A stretch of DNA of 64,000 nt from Alphaproteobacteria bacterium (GTDB lineage: Bacteria > Pseudomonadota > Alphaproteobacteria > Rhizobiales > JAJFHC01), in the NCBI GenBank assembly GCA_021775805.1, contig JAJFHD010000046.1, forward strand, positions 1-64,000, read 5' to 3'. A program made the translations under genes and the position numbers. How positions within the stretch are numbered: position 1 is the first letter of the stretch; each line of letters opens with the position of its first letter. Of the stretch, positions 17,169 through 27,138 are shown one piece after another. The notes under the pieces are model-generated. The model saw only the letters and a program-made list of their open reading frames with translations, was not told the origin of the DNA and ran no database searches.

Positions 17169-18095
17169 ATGGATAATGCTGATCATGACACCATGATGCG
17201 GTTGGCGGCCTTCGAGCAGGTTCGAAGGCTAAGTGAGGTGCACGATCACCTGACGGCAAAGGAGTTGGACCCGGGGTTCGACTTCGCCGGTGAACGTGTC
17301 CCGCTCGTGAACCCACAGCGGGGTATATTCAAGCCCCGGCAGATGCAGTTCCTGCTGTCGATCAAGACCGTATTCCCCAAGCCGGGCGGCAAAATCTGGT
17401 ACGACGATCAGCGCGAGGTCCATCGACAGATCTTCGAGGGCGATGAGACGGTCGACTATGCCTTCATGGGCCAGAACCCGGACGCGGCAGACAACCGCTG
17501 GCTGCGCGAGGCCTTTGAGAACCAGATACCGGTGATCTATTTTCTCGGTATTGCTCCGGGCCGTTATCAGGCCATGCTGCCAGCATTTATCTCAGGATGG
17601 GACGCCAAGGTCCTGAAGGCACGTGTTGCGTTCGGAGTGCATGATCAAGCGGAACTAGGACCGCCTGAGAATGCCCCTGAGCGGCGTTATGCCCTGCGTG
17701 CTGTCCAGCAGAGGTTGCATCAGGCAACGTTCCGCGAAGCCATCATCAGTGCCTACAAGGGCTGCTGCGCTCTGTCAGGGCTGCCGGAACCGTTGCTTCT
17801 GGACGCGGCTCATATAATTTCGGACAAGGACGAACAGCTAGGCCAGCCAGTTGTCCCCAACGGCATCCCGCTGTCGAAGATCCATCACGCGGCCTTCGAC
17901 GCCCATCTGATCGGTATCGATCCGGACTATGGCCTGCATGTATCCGATCGGCTGCTCGGGCAAAATGACGGGCCGATGCTCGAGGCCCTGAAGCAACTCA
18001 ATGGCGGAACGATTCACCTGCCCGGCCGCGTCAAGGACCGCCCGGACCGAGACCGGCTTGCTATGCGTTACGAGCGTTTTAGGGAAAGGGTGTAA
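17169..18095 (+). CDS. HNH restriction endonuclease
   Basis: 308 residues. The N-terminal 150 residues (IFKPRQMQFLLSIKTVFPK, then KIWYDDQREVHRQIF and YFLGIAPGRYQAMLPAFI) are the DNA-recognition domain found in many predicted type IV-like restriction enzymes. The C-terminal HNH_2 domain has CCALSGL, LLLDAAHIIS with the catalytic His pair, and NGIPLSKIHHAAFDAHLIGI. It probably cuts modified or foreign DNA. It starts 95 bases after the preceding HNH gene, same strand, so the two may be one defence unit. GAAGAAA lies before the ATG. Confidence 0.85.
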   Translation: MDNADHDTMMRLAAFEQVRRLSEVHDHLTAKELDPGFDFAGERVPLVNPQRGIFKPRQMQFLLSIKTVFPKPGGKIWYDDQREVHRQIFEGDETVDYAFMGQNPDAADNRWLREAFENQIPVIYFLGIAPGRYQAMLPAFISGWDAKVLKARVAFGVHDQAELGPPENAPERRYALRAVQQRLHQATFREAIISAYKGCCALSGLPEPLLLDAAHIISDKDEQLGQPVVPNGIPLSKIHHAAFDAHLIGIDPDYGLHVSDRLLGQNDGPMLEALKQLNGGTIHLPGRVKDRPDRDRLAMRYERFRERV

Positions 18096-18102
18096 GACCC
18101 AC

Positions 18103-18498
18103 CTATTTTTGTTTTCTAAGCTTGCGTTTTTCGTCTTTGTAGATCTGGGTTTTTGGAACCATTTTTATCCACTGTCGCAGTTGACGTTCTGTGTATCGCT
18201 TTCTGATAACATCCGGCACACTTGGTCGTGGATTACCTTTTAGTTCTGCAAGGGCGCAGTCTTTTAAGAACTGCAAAAATGCTAATTCAAATGGCGTCGC
18301 ACGTCTCCCTAAATCCGTTGAGTATGGCCCATTCGATTTGTCCACCTTTCCAGCTGAAGTATTCTTTCCTGCTGAAGTATTTTGTTTCTTTTTGTTCTTT
18401 CTCCGATGAGGAGAGACGCTTTCCAATTCATCGAAGCTCCACCCTCCGCCACCGGGACCAATGATTGTGCTTCCGCCTGCGTAATTACCCCGTCCCAT
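18103..18498 (-). CDS. Small basic hypothetical protein
   Basis: 131 residues, very rich in Lys and Arg, converging on the HNH gene with seven bases between stops. The N-terminus is Gly-rich (STIIGPGGGGWSF), followed by a low-complexity KKKQ-NTSAGK-NTSAGK segment whose repeat is a direct DNA duplication near 18351-18382. The folded part is about residues 65-125 (FELAFLQFLKDCALAELKG and RYTERQLRQWIKMV). AAGGA is about ten bases before ATG 18498. It could be a small DNA- or RNA-binding protein. No family recognised. Confidence 0.5.
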   Translation of the reverse strand: MGRGNYAGGSTIIGPGGGGWSFDELESVSPHRRKNKKKQNTSAGKNTSAGKVDKSNGPYSTDLGRRATPFELAFLQFLKDCALAELKGNPRPSVPDVIRKRYTERQLRQWIKMVPKTQIYKDEKRKLRKQK

Positions 18499-18825
18499 GC
18501 GTCTATTTTCCTTTCCCTATTGGCTCAAATTTCGGCGAGGAGGTTGCCGAAACTGCGGTAATTGACCATCACCTCCTCATTCAGATCAAGGGTTATAAAC
18601 CGGTCGGTATCGTGGAGGGTTTCTTCGCAGAACTCACTAATCTCCTCTAACCGACCCGCACCTATCCAGCTTTCATGAGGGACAACGGAACAGGCTAGCC
18701 TTATATATGTTGTCTGAAGCAACGAAAATCAACGCGGCAGTCATACGGGCAGATGTAGCGTATGCATGCCGGTTCTATCCGGTAGGCGGTGGCTATTTTG
18801 ATCACCACACAAACCTGCGGCTTGC
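18499..18825. other. 327-bp gap
   Basis: It lies between the start of the basic hypothetical gene and the stop of the next minus-strand gene. No convincing gene, hairpin or promoter consensus was seen, although it must hold the promoter of the gene at 18103-18498. Confidence 0.35.
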
Positions 18826-19587
18826 TCATTGCGTATACGCCGTCACGGGACGGATATCGACGAACCGAATGAACTTGTTGAATAGCGCTGTCTTGCGAAT
18901 CTCGATCTCATCCAACCTCGGATGCCGTGTGCCGGTTTCCTTTTCCTCGATAAGACCAAGCCATTTGAGAGGTCGGACAGACCGGCCAAGGACGAAAAAG
19001 ATCATGTCTTCACGCCGACCATATCCGTGGCGTTCATCGGCATAGATAGGCAGGCACCAACCGGCGAATTCGATGACCGGTGTCCAGTCATGCAGACGGT
19101 TATCCACCACCCCTAGGAAATGCCGGTGATCTGAATAGTCGACTGGGATCACAAACCGCTCAAAGTTGGTGAAATCAAACCGTGTGAAATACGTCTCAAA
19201 TAGTGCAGTCTGGAGTGCGCCATGATTGCCAAGGATGTCCTGTGCCGTTTTTCTCAAAAGCGCCTTGCCCTTGTATTTCCGCAGAAGCCGGGCCGCCATT
19301 AAGAGATCGTGCAGAACGCCCAGAGGTAGAAAATCGTCCTCATTGAGCACCTTGTTCACAAGATAAAGATAATCCGGCGTGTACCGCGGCCACTGAAATT
19401 CTTCGGTAGCCCAAGCCACACACTTGCGGTTGAATGCACCAGACTTGGTCAGGGTTATCCCATCGTTGTCCAGAGCATACCTCAGGAGTTTCATGCCGTT
19501 GATAGCCAACGGGCTCCCCGCAAGGGCGTCGGCATCCAGCTTGTCGTTGAGCAACATATTGTCACAAACGTCAGAAACGATTGTCAT
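18826..19587 (-). CDS. Conserved hypothetical protein
   Basis: 253 residues from ATG 19587. Distinct blocks look conserved: GMKLLRYALDNDGITLTKSG followed by AFNRKCVAWA near residues 31-60, then YLVNKVLNEDDFLPLGVLHD (about 75-95), then RKYKGKALLRKT and ILGNHGALQTALF. The 'LTKSGAF...VNKVLNE.DFLPL..LH.LL' pattern recalls a domain I have seen in plasmid-borne hypothetical proteins, but I cannot name it with confidence. The rest is rich in aromatic residues and is probably a single globular domain. It lies alone with long gaps on both sides. Confidence 0.65.
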   Translation of the reverse strand: MTIVSDVCDNMLLNDKLDADALAGSPLAINGMKLLRYALDNDGITLTKSGAFNRKCVAWATEEFQWPRYTPDYLYLVNKVLNEDDFLPLGVLHDLLMAARLLRKYKGKALLRKTAQDILGNHGALQTALFETYFTRFDFTNFERFVIPVDYSDHRHFLGVVDNRLHDWTPVIEFAGWCLPIYADERHGYGRREDMIFFVLGRSVRPLKWLGLIEEKETGTRHPRLDEIEIRKTALFNKFIRFVDIRPVTAYTQ

Positions 19588-19773
19588 CGGCGCAGTTCCA
19601 GTTGAGGCCTGTGATACTTATCCAGATACCTATCGCATCAACTGACGGCATTTTCCAAACTGTGGATAACAGCCCAGCTGTATTCCAATCTCGAAACAAC
19701 CGTTAGGCCGCTGGCCGAAACATCGCTGAGAGCGTCTTGGTGTTTTTGTTGGAACCGGCGTGGCTGTGGGAAA

Positions 19774-19810
19774 CGAAAAAAGCCCCGGTGGCTGGAGGAC
19801 GACCGGGGCT
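19774..19810 (-). terminator. Strong intrinsic terminator, minus strand
   Basis: AGCCCCGGT (19781-19789 on the plus strand) pairs perfectly with ACCGGGGCT (19802-19810). Read on the minus strand, the nine-base stem is followed by TTTTTTCG, a textbook Rho-independent terminator. No minus-strand gene is recognisable within 600 bases upstream of it in that direction, which makes its transcript unexplained. Confidence 0.7.
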
Positions 19811-19851
19811 CTTCGAAGGGGTACGCACTAACGGGGGTCAGTACTCACCCC

Positions 19852-19873
19852 TTGAGACCACCCTAGGTCTCAA
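19852..19873. repeat. Perfect 8-bp inverted repeat hairpin
   Basis: TTGAGACC and GGTCTCAA flank the six-base loop ACCCTA. It lies about 40 bases from the terminator at 19774-19810 and could be part of the same minus-strand RNA or a protein-binding operator. Confidence 0.55.
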
Positions 19874-20249
19874 CCATTTCGAAGGCATTAACGCATTTCC
19901 TGCCCCAGACAGCCCAGAGGAAACCCAAGGCCTGTCAAAGCGAGTTGTTCCTCGCCGGGACCGTTCACTTGACCAGCCGCGCAAATGACCGGCCGGCGTG
20001 CGTTATGCTTCCGGCGCTCCTAGGTGGCCGCGTACGACTCCTGACTCTTCGGTTTTTCGTGGGACCTTGAATCCAAAATCGATCGTGCTCACATAAGAGA
20101 CTGCATCAAGAGTGGGGCTGACGCCCTCGCCAACCTGCCCAACCCGGCAAGGTGGCATCCCGGAAGGGAGATGTGGCCAAGGCAACCAAAGGGTCCCTCA
20201 GCCGAACAGGTGTCAGCCCTCCTCAGTAACCACTGGAAGGAGAATTCAA

Positions 20250-20399
20250 ATGGCAAAAGTAACTTGGCGGGGATTCGCGAAGCCGGACGACCCGATCTAT
20301 CAGACTGGACCCGTGATCGGCGGGAAAGGTCTGTCGACCTCGTGGAAAGACACTGAGAAAAACACCGAACCCGAAGCAAAAGATCCTGAGACGTCGTAG
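20250..20399 (+). CDS. 49-residue hypothetical protein
   Basis: ATG 20250 follows AAGGAGAATTCAA, one of the best ribosome binding sites in this region, which is the main support. The peptide is MAKVTWRGFAKPDDPIY and continues with Gly/Ser and Glu/Lys-rich sequence (DTEKNTEPEAKDPETS); the tail is probably disordered. It precedes the VWA-domain gene on the same strand with 111 bases between them. Such small proteins next to VWA genes are common in phages and plasmids. Function unknown. Confidence 0.55.
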   Translation: MAKVTWRGFAKPDDPIYQTGPVIGGKGLSTSWKDTEKNTEPEAKDPETS

Positions 20400-20460
20400 G
20401 TGGGCGCCACGCTAACGCCCAGATGACACACATTTAGAGATCCCCTCCCAAAGGGGAAAC

Positions 20461-20492
20461 CCCGGAGCCGCCTCCTCATACGCGGCTCTGGG
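20461..20492 (+). promoter_or_regulatory. Stem-loop just upstream of the VWA gene
   Basis: An 11-bp stem (CCCGGAGCCGC with GCGGCTCTGGG, one G-T pair) closes a ten-base loop and ends about eight bases before the AGGAG ribosome site of the gene at 20511. No T run follows, so it is not a terminator. It could stabilise the mRNA or control translation of the VWA gene. Confidence 0.5.
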
Positions 20493-20510
20493 CAATCAAC
20501 AGGAGAACAC

Positions 20511-21122
20511 ATGAAGAAGCTGTACACCCACATCCTGCTCGACCAGAGCGGCTCCATGGGGCCGACACAGGATTTGACCATCGACGCCATCAATGAGTAC
20601 GTCTCAGGCGTGAAGAAGGGCCGGATAGCCCTGACAACCTTCAACTCGATTGAACCGGCCAAGGAGGTCGTCCCCCAGACCAAGGCGAAGAAGTTCCCGA
20701 CCGTGACCGAGGATATGATCGGCGCGGATGGCATGACACCTCTCTATGACGCCATCGGAAAGACAATCTCCGACATCAAGGCGATGACCATGGACCGGAA
20801 CGTGGCGCTTGTGATCGTCACTGACGGCCTCGAGAACGCCAGTGTCGAGTTCAAACAGGACGATATCAGGAAGATGCTGACCCAGCTTCAGGATGAAGAG
20901 AACTGGCTTGTCATGTACCTTGGCGCCAATCAGGATGCATGGGAGGTCGGGCAGCGTATGGGCACTCGGCAGGATGATACCCTCACTTACTCAGCTCGAA
21001 GCATAGGCAACTCCATGGCGGCGGCATCACGCAAGACCAGCCTCTATGAGGAAACCGGTGATAGCATGGCAATGGGCATGGCCTTCACCGATGAAGAACG
21101 CCAAGAGGCGGTGGACGATTAA
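20511..21122 (+). CDS. VWA-domain (von Willebrand factor A) protein
   Basis: 203 residues from ATG 20511 with AGGAG upstream. It is a single cytoplasmic VWA domain: the metal site is D11-Q-S13-G-S15 (LLDQSGSMG), followed by MTPLYDAIGKT with the MIDAS Thr, and VALVIVTDGLENAS with the last Asp. No signal peptide or membrane segment is present, so it is probably a protein-binding partner rather than a surface adhesin. The C-terminal 40 residues are helical. Related stand-alone VWA proteins occur in phages and plasmids and in some defence modules with ATPases, but no ATPase is adjacent here. Confidence 0.85.
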   Translation: MKKLYTHILLDQSGSMGPTQDLTIDAINEYVSGVKKGRIALTTFNSIEPAKEVVPQTKAKKFPTVTEDMIGADGMTPLYDAIGKTISDIKAMTMDRNVALVIVTDGLENASVEFKQDDIRKMLTQLQDEENWLVMYLGANQDAWEVGQRMGTRQDDTLTYSARSIGNSMAAASRKTSLYEETGDSMAMGMAFTDEERQEAVDD

Positions 21123-21891
21123 TCCCGGTCCTCCTCGGAATTATCCGTTGGTTCGCGAACACAAGGTGCCTGCTGATGCCAGCCGTCGTCGAGCACACCG
21201 AGATCCCGGCGGTGGGTTCAGGTCGCATCCAATTTTTTGCGAAAAATATTTTTTGGAATCGAGCCTTTCAAGCCTGCGGACTCGCATGTAGGTCAGGATA
21301 GGAGTCCCTTCTGGAATTTCGGGGGTGCCCCCATGGTGGGGTCGCCATCATCAGGGCCTTAGGCATAGGGGATCCTAATCTACTGGCCCGTGGTTACAGC
21401 CACTTTCCGGGTCAAGCTGACGTGGCGTAGACGGCCGCGAGATGTGACTCCGACGCCGATGGGCAGGTCACAGCACAATGGCTTGGCGTGGCGCTGGCGG
21501 ATAACTGCTCAATGCCGATATACCCAACGGCATAGCGATCCGGAGAAACTCAAAAAATGGGGTTAGCCGACGAGAGCACACGCTGAAAGGTCACGGGATG
21601 GTCACGAACAGAGCAACACGATCCAATCCCAGCTGATACGAACAGGTCGCCGACGCTCTCAAAGGGCAGCCTTTTCCGGACAATTCCGGACAGTCCAACA
21701 CGTAGGCACATGGTATGATTAGAATTTCGAGACCGCCCCGTTCGACCACTCCGGCACCTCTCCGTGCAATGTTGTTCAGTGGGGCATGCGGGCGTTGTGA
21801 TACATGGCTCAGGCCCCCGTGCCAAGTCCCTGTTTGCCGCAACGGCAAACTATTTGTCCCAATTATATCGCTGGTTTCGCCGATCAATCCG
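21123..21891. other. 769-bp gap at the end of the accessory region
   Basis: No credible gene was seen. A short AT-rich patch (AATTTTTTGCGAAAAATATTTTTT) lies near 21231-21254. This stretch marks the switch from accessory genes to the conserved rplU cluster, so an integration scar could be here, but I saw no tRNA, direct repeat or integrase. Confidence 0.4.
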
Positions 21892-21919
21892 TTGACAAGG
21901 CCGCCGCACTGAGTATAGT
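21892..21919 (+). promoter_or_regulatory. Sigma-70 promoter of rplU-rpmA
   Basis: TTGACA at 21892-21897 and TATAGT at 21914-21919 are separated by 16 bases, giving a near-consensus housekeeping promoter. Transcription should begin about 21926, leaving a 5' leader of about 65 bases before rplU. Confidence 0.75.
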
Positions 21920-21930
21920 GCCCGCGAACC

Positions 21931-21961
21931 AGCCGGGGTGGCGACACGCCTGGCTCTTTTT
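21931..21961 (+). promoter_or_regulatory. Terminator-like hairpin in the rplU leader
   Basis: AGCCGGG (21931-21937) pairs with CCTGGCT (21949-21955) with one G-T pair and an 11-base loop, and TTTTT follows at 21957-21961. It lies between the promoter and the rplU start, so it could attenuate the operon, for example under feedback by L21. The structure is visible; the function is inferred. Confidence 0.5.
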
Positions 21962-21991
21962 CTATGTAATTTCTTTTCGTTGGAACACATC

Positions 21992-22630
21992 ATGTTCGCA
22001 GTCATCAAGACAGGCGGCAAGCAGTATAAAGTCGCGCCGGAAGACGTCATAACCGTCGAGAAACTGCAGGCCGAGGCCGGAGACACGGTGGAAATCACCG
22101 ATGTGCTGATGGTCGGCGGCGACGGCACGCCCTCGATCGGCGCCCCGCACGTGGAAGGCGCAACTGTTGCAGCCGAAGTGGTCGAGCAGACCCGTGGCGA
22201 CAAGATCATGGTCTTTAAGAAGAAGCGCCGCACAACCTATCGCCGCACCGCGGGCCATCGCCAAGACCACACTGTCCTGCGCATTACGGAAATTCTGACC
22301 GGCGGCAAGAAGGCCTCCAAGAAAAAGGCCGCGCCCAAGGCAGCCGAAGCAGAAGCCAAGCCCGCTCCTGCCGAAGAAGAGGCACCGAAGGCCGAGCCCG
22401 CACCCGAAGTCGCTGCCGGCGCGGACGATCTGAAGAAGATCTCCGGTGTCGGACCGGCGTTGGAGAAAAAGCTCCACGCCCTCGGCGTCACGTCATTTCA
22501 GCAGATTGCGGAATTCACGCCCGAAAAGATTGCCGAAGTCGACGAGCAGCTGAACTTCAAGGGCCGTATCGAGCGCGAAGACTGGATCAGTCAGGCAAAG
22601 ACCCTGATGGCCGGCGACGGCGACGCATAA
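21992..22630 (+). CDS. rplU: 50S ribosomal protein L21 with C-terminal extension
   Basis: 212 residues from ATG 21992 ([14 protein letters not shown]). Residues 1-102 are the complete L21 domain that binds 23S rRNA, ending [18 protein letters not shown]. An Ala/Lys/Glu-rich linker follows (about 105-150). The last 60 residues form a helix-hairpin-helix-like domain ([20 protein letters not shown], then [14 protein letters not shown]). L21 is normally about 100 residues; this extended form is known in several alphaproteobacteria. It leads the rplU-rpmA operon under a strong promoter and leader hairpin. Confidence 0.96.
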   Translation: MFAVIKTGGKQYKVAPEDVITVEKLQAEAGDTVEITDVLMVGGDGTPSIGAPHVEGATVAAEVVEQTRGDKIMVFKKKRRTTYRRTAGHRQDHTVLRITEILTGGKKASKKKAAPKAAEAEAKPAPAEEEAPKAEPAPEVAAGADDLKKISGVGPALEKKLHALGVTSFQQIAEFTPEKIAEVDEQLNFKGRIEREDWISQAKTLMAGDGDA

Positions 22631-22655
22631 TCTGACAAGCTAAGGAACCAGAACC

Positions 22656-22925
22656 ATGGCACACAAAAAGGCAGGTGGATCCTCACGCAACGGACGCGAT
22701 TCAGCCGGACGGCGTCTCGGCGTCAAGAAGTTCGGCGGCGAGCGGGTCATCCCCGGCAACATCATCCTGCGTCAGCGCGGCACCAAATGGCATCCCGGCG
22801 ACAATGTCGGCATCGGCAAGGATCACACGATCTTCGCCGTGACCGAGGGCCAGGTGACGTTCAAGACGTCAAGTGGCGGCCGGACATACGTATCCGTCGT
22901 CCCACAACCGTCGCCCGCAGAGTAA
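22656..22925 (+). CDS. rpmA: 50S ribosomal protein L27
   Basis: 89 residues, the standard length. The N-terminus [20 protein letters not shown] and the following [20 protein letters not shown] are diagnostic. L27 sits at the peptidyl-transferase centre, its N-terminal tail reaching the tRNA CCA ends. No Firmicutes-type N-terminal leader is present. AAGGAACC precedes the ATG. It follows rplU after 25 bases and is followed by a strong terminator before obgE. Confidence 0.97.
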   Translation: MAHKKAGGSSRNGRDSAGRRLGVKKFGGERVIPGNIILRQRGTKWHPGDNVGIGKDHTIFAVTEGQVTFKTSSGGRTYVSVVPQPSPAE

Positions 22926-22967
22926 CGGCGGCTGCACGACCGCCGGCACCCAGGCTCCGGCGGCTGA

Positions 22968-25210
<2,243 letters not shown>

Positions 25211-25213
25211 GTC

Positions 25214-26515
25214 ATGAACATGGCATGGAAAGACGCTGAGGCCGCCGGTTGTGAAGAACCCATCGAAGCGACGATGGCGCAGATCGGCCGCGATGCAACG
25301 TCGGCGGCAAACCGCCTGGCCAACGCCTCGACCGATGACAAGAACCGGGCACTCCGGGCGATGGCGGAACATCTGCGGAACACGCAATCGGACATTCTTT
25401 CCGCCAATGACGTTGACTATTCAAAGGCTCAGGAGCGTGGCACCACCGGCGCTTTTCTCGACCGTCTGAAGCTTGACGAGCCCCGCATCGAAGCTATGGC
25501 GAAGGGTCTGGAGGACATTGCCGGTCTCGAGGATCCGGTCGGCTCCAGCATGGCCCGCTGGACACGGCCTAACGGTCTCGACATAGAGCGGGTTCGCGTT
25601 CCCATCGGCGTCATCGGCATCATCTACGAGAGCCGCCCGAACGTCACCGCCGACGCCGGGGCCTTGTGCATGAAAGCCGGCAACGCCGCGATTCTGCGCG
25701 GTGGCTCGGAGAGCATTCGGTCCAGCCAGGCGATCGTCAGATGTCTGGCCAGGGGTCTCGAAGACGCCGGTCTGCCCGCAACCGCCATTCAGATGGTCCC
25801 GACAACCGACCGGGCGGCCGTCGGCATGATGCTAAAGGGCCTCGACGGCGCCATCGACGTGATCGTTCCACGCGGCGGCAAGAGCCTGGTTGCCCGCGTT
25901 CAGGATGAAGCGCGCGTGCCGGTGTTCAGCCACCTCGAAGGCTTGTGCCACGTTTTTGTCGATGGCTCCGCCGATCTGGCCATGGCTACGGACATCACGG
26001 TCAACGCAAAGATGCGACGCACCGGTATTTGCGGTGCCGCCGAGACACTCTTGGTGGACAGGGCCGCGGCCGACCGGTTCGTGCCCTCATTGGTACGCGC
26101 GCTCAACGACGCCGGGTGTGAAGTCCGCGGTGACGAGGCGGCACAGTCGATCGAGGCGTCCGTCAGACCCGCCACGGCGGACGACTGGACCACGGAATAT
26201 CTCGACAGCATCATATCGCTGGCGATCGTGGACGGTGTCGACGGCGCGATCGACCACATCACGCGCTATGGTTCACAGCACACAGAAACGATTGTCGCCA
26301 ACGATCCGGCGGCCGCCGAGAGTTTTCTCAACCGCGTCGGCAGCGCCATCGTGCTGCACAACGCCTCGACCCAGTTTGCCGACGGCGGCGAATTCGGGAT
26401 GGGTGCGGAGATCGGCATCGCCACCGGCAAACTGCACGCCCGCGGGCCGGTCGGCCTCGAACAGCTCACCAGCTTCAAATACGTGGTCCGGGGCTCAGGG
26501 CAGACCCGCCCCTGA
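25214..26515 (+). CDS. proA: Gamma-glutamyl phosphate reductase
   Basis: 433 residues; reduces glutamyl-5-phosphate with NADPH to glutamate semialdehyde, the second step of proline synthesis. It has the aldehyde-dehydrogenase fold, with the family signature [20 protein letters not shown], the glycine-rich [11 protein letters not shown], and the catalytic Cys in [23 protein letters not shown] before ATG 25214 overlaps the end of proB. Length is normal. Confidence 0.96.
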   Translation: MNMAWKDAEAAGCEEPIEATMAQIGRDATSAANRLANASTDDKNRALRAMAEHLRNTQSDILSANDVDYSKAQERGTTGAFLDRLKLDEPRIEAMAKGLEDIAGLEDPVGSSMARWTRPNGLDIERVRVPIGVIGIIYESRPNVTADAGALCMKAGNAAILRGGSESIRSSQAIVRCLARGLEDAGLPATAIQMVPTTDRAAVGMMLKGLDGAIDVIVPRGGKSLVARVQDEARVPVFSHLEGLCHVFVDGSADLAMATDITVNAKMRRTGICGAAETLLVDRAAADRFVPSLVRALNDAGCEVRGDEAAQSIEASVRPATADDWTTEYLDSIISLAIVDGVDGAIDHITRYGSQHTETIVANDPAAAESFLNRVGSAIVLHNASTQFADGGEFGMGAEIGIATGKLHARGPVGLEQLTSFKYVVRGSGQTRP

Positions 26516-26532
26516 CGGGCCTCCGCAAACCC

Positions 26533-27138
26533 ATGCTCACCACCGCATCACCTCTCGCTCTGCCGGGACAGAACATCGGCATTCTCGGCGGATCGTTCAA
26601 CCCGCCCCATGCCGGTCACAGGGCGATCACGACGGAAGCGCTCAAGCGGCTTCAGCTGTCGAAAGTCTGGTGGATGGTATCGCCCCAGAACCCGCTCAAG
26701 GATCCTTCAGAAACCGCCAGCCTCGCGGACCGGTTGAACCAGGCGGAGGCGTGTTCAATGCACCCGCACATTGAGGTAACCGCAGTCGAAACTGGCCTGG
26801 GCACCCGCTACACGGTTGATACCATCAGGCTCTTGAAGCAGGGCCACCCCGGCGTACGGTTTGTCTGGCTCATGGGGGCCGACAATCTGGCGAGCATCCA
26901 CCACTGGCAGGAGTGGCGCAGGTTGTTCGAGATGGTGCCCATCGCCGTGCTCGACCGCCCGGACGCAGGCTTGCGTGCACTGGCGTCGCCGGCAGCGCGG
27001 CGTTATGAGGCCTGCCGCATCGATGCCTCAGATGCTGCCGGACTGGCACTCTGTGCCCCACCCGCCTGGTGCTTCCTCCACATACCGCTGCACTTTGAGA
27101 ACTCAACAAGCCTGCGGCGTCAGAATTCCGGCTTGTGA
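26533..27138 (+). CDS. nadD: Nicotinate-nucleotide adenylyltransferase
   Basis: 201 residues; transfers AMP from ATP to nicotinate mononucleotide to make deamido-NAD. The nucleotidyl-transferase motif is GILGGSFNPPHAGH with the HxGH-type signature, the substrate loop is FVWLMGADNLASIHHW, and the C-terminus has the family's ST-S-LR ending (NSTSLRR). It follows proA after 17 bases. In alphaproteobacteria nadD normally precedes rsfS and rlmH directly; here a minus-strand amidase gene is inserted between and its 3' end overlaps nadD by 19 bases. Confidence 0.94.
   Translation: MLTTASPLALPGQNIGILGGSFNPPHAGHRAITTEALKRLQLSKVWWMVSPQNPLKDPSETASLADRLNQAEACSMHPHIEVTAVETGLGTRYTVDTIRLLKQGHPGVRFVWLMGADNLASIHHWQEWRRLFEMVPIAVLDRPDAGLRALASPAARRYEACRIDASDAAGLALCAPPAWCFLHIPLHFENSTSLRRQNSGL

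Larger units (their letters stand above)
19588..20249. other. 662-bp structured non-coding region
   Basis: It contains the minus-strand terminator and the hairpin listed separately, plus further short palindromes (CTTCGAAG and a matching TTCGAAG copy near 19878) and GGGGTAC/GTAC-CCCC pairing. No protein-coding frame here has a plausible start. The density of paired segments ending in a terminator suggests a minus-strand non-coding transcript. Confidence 0.4.

Noticed and set aside
21123..21891. Possible tRNA or attachment site at the accessory/core border
   Set aside because: I searched for a T-arm GTTCRA pattern with matching acceptor stem and for direct repeats of the rplU border near the left part of the window; none was convincing.
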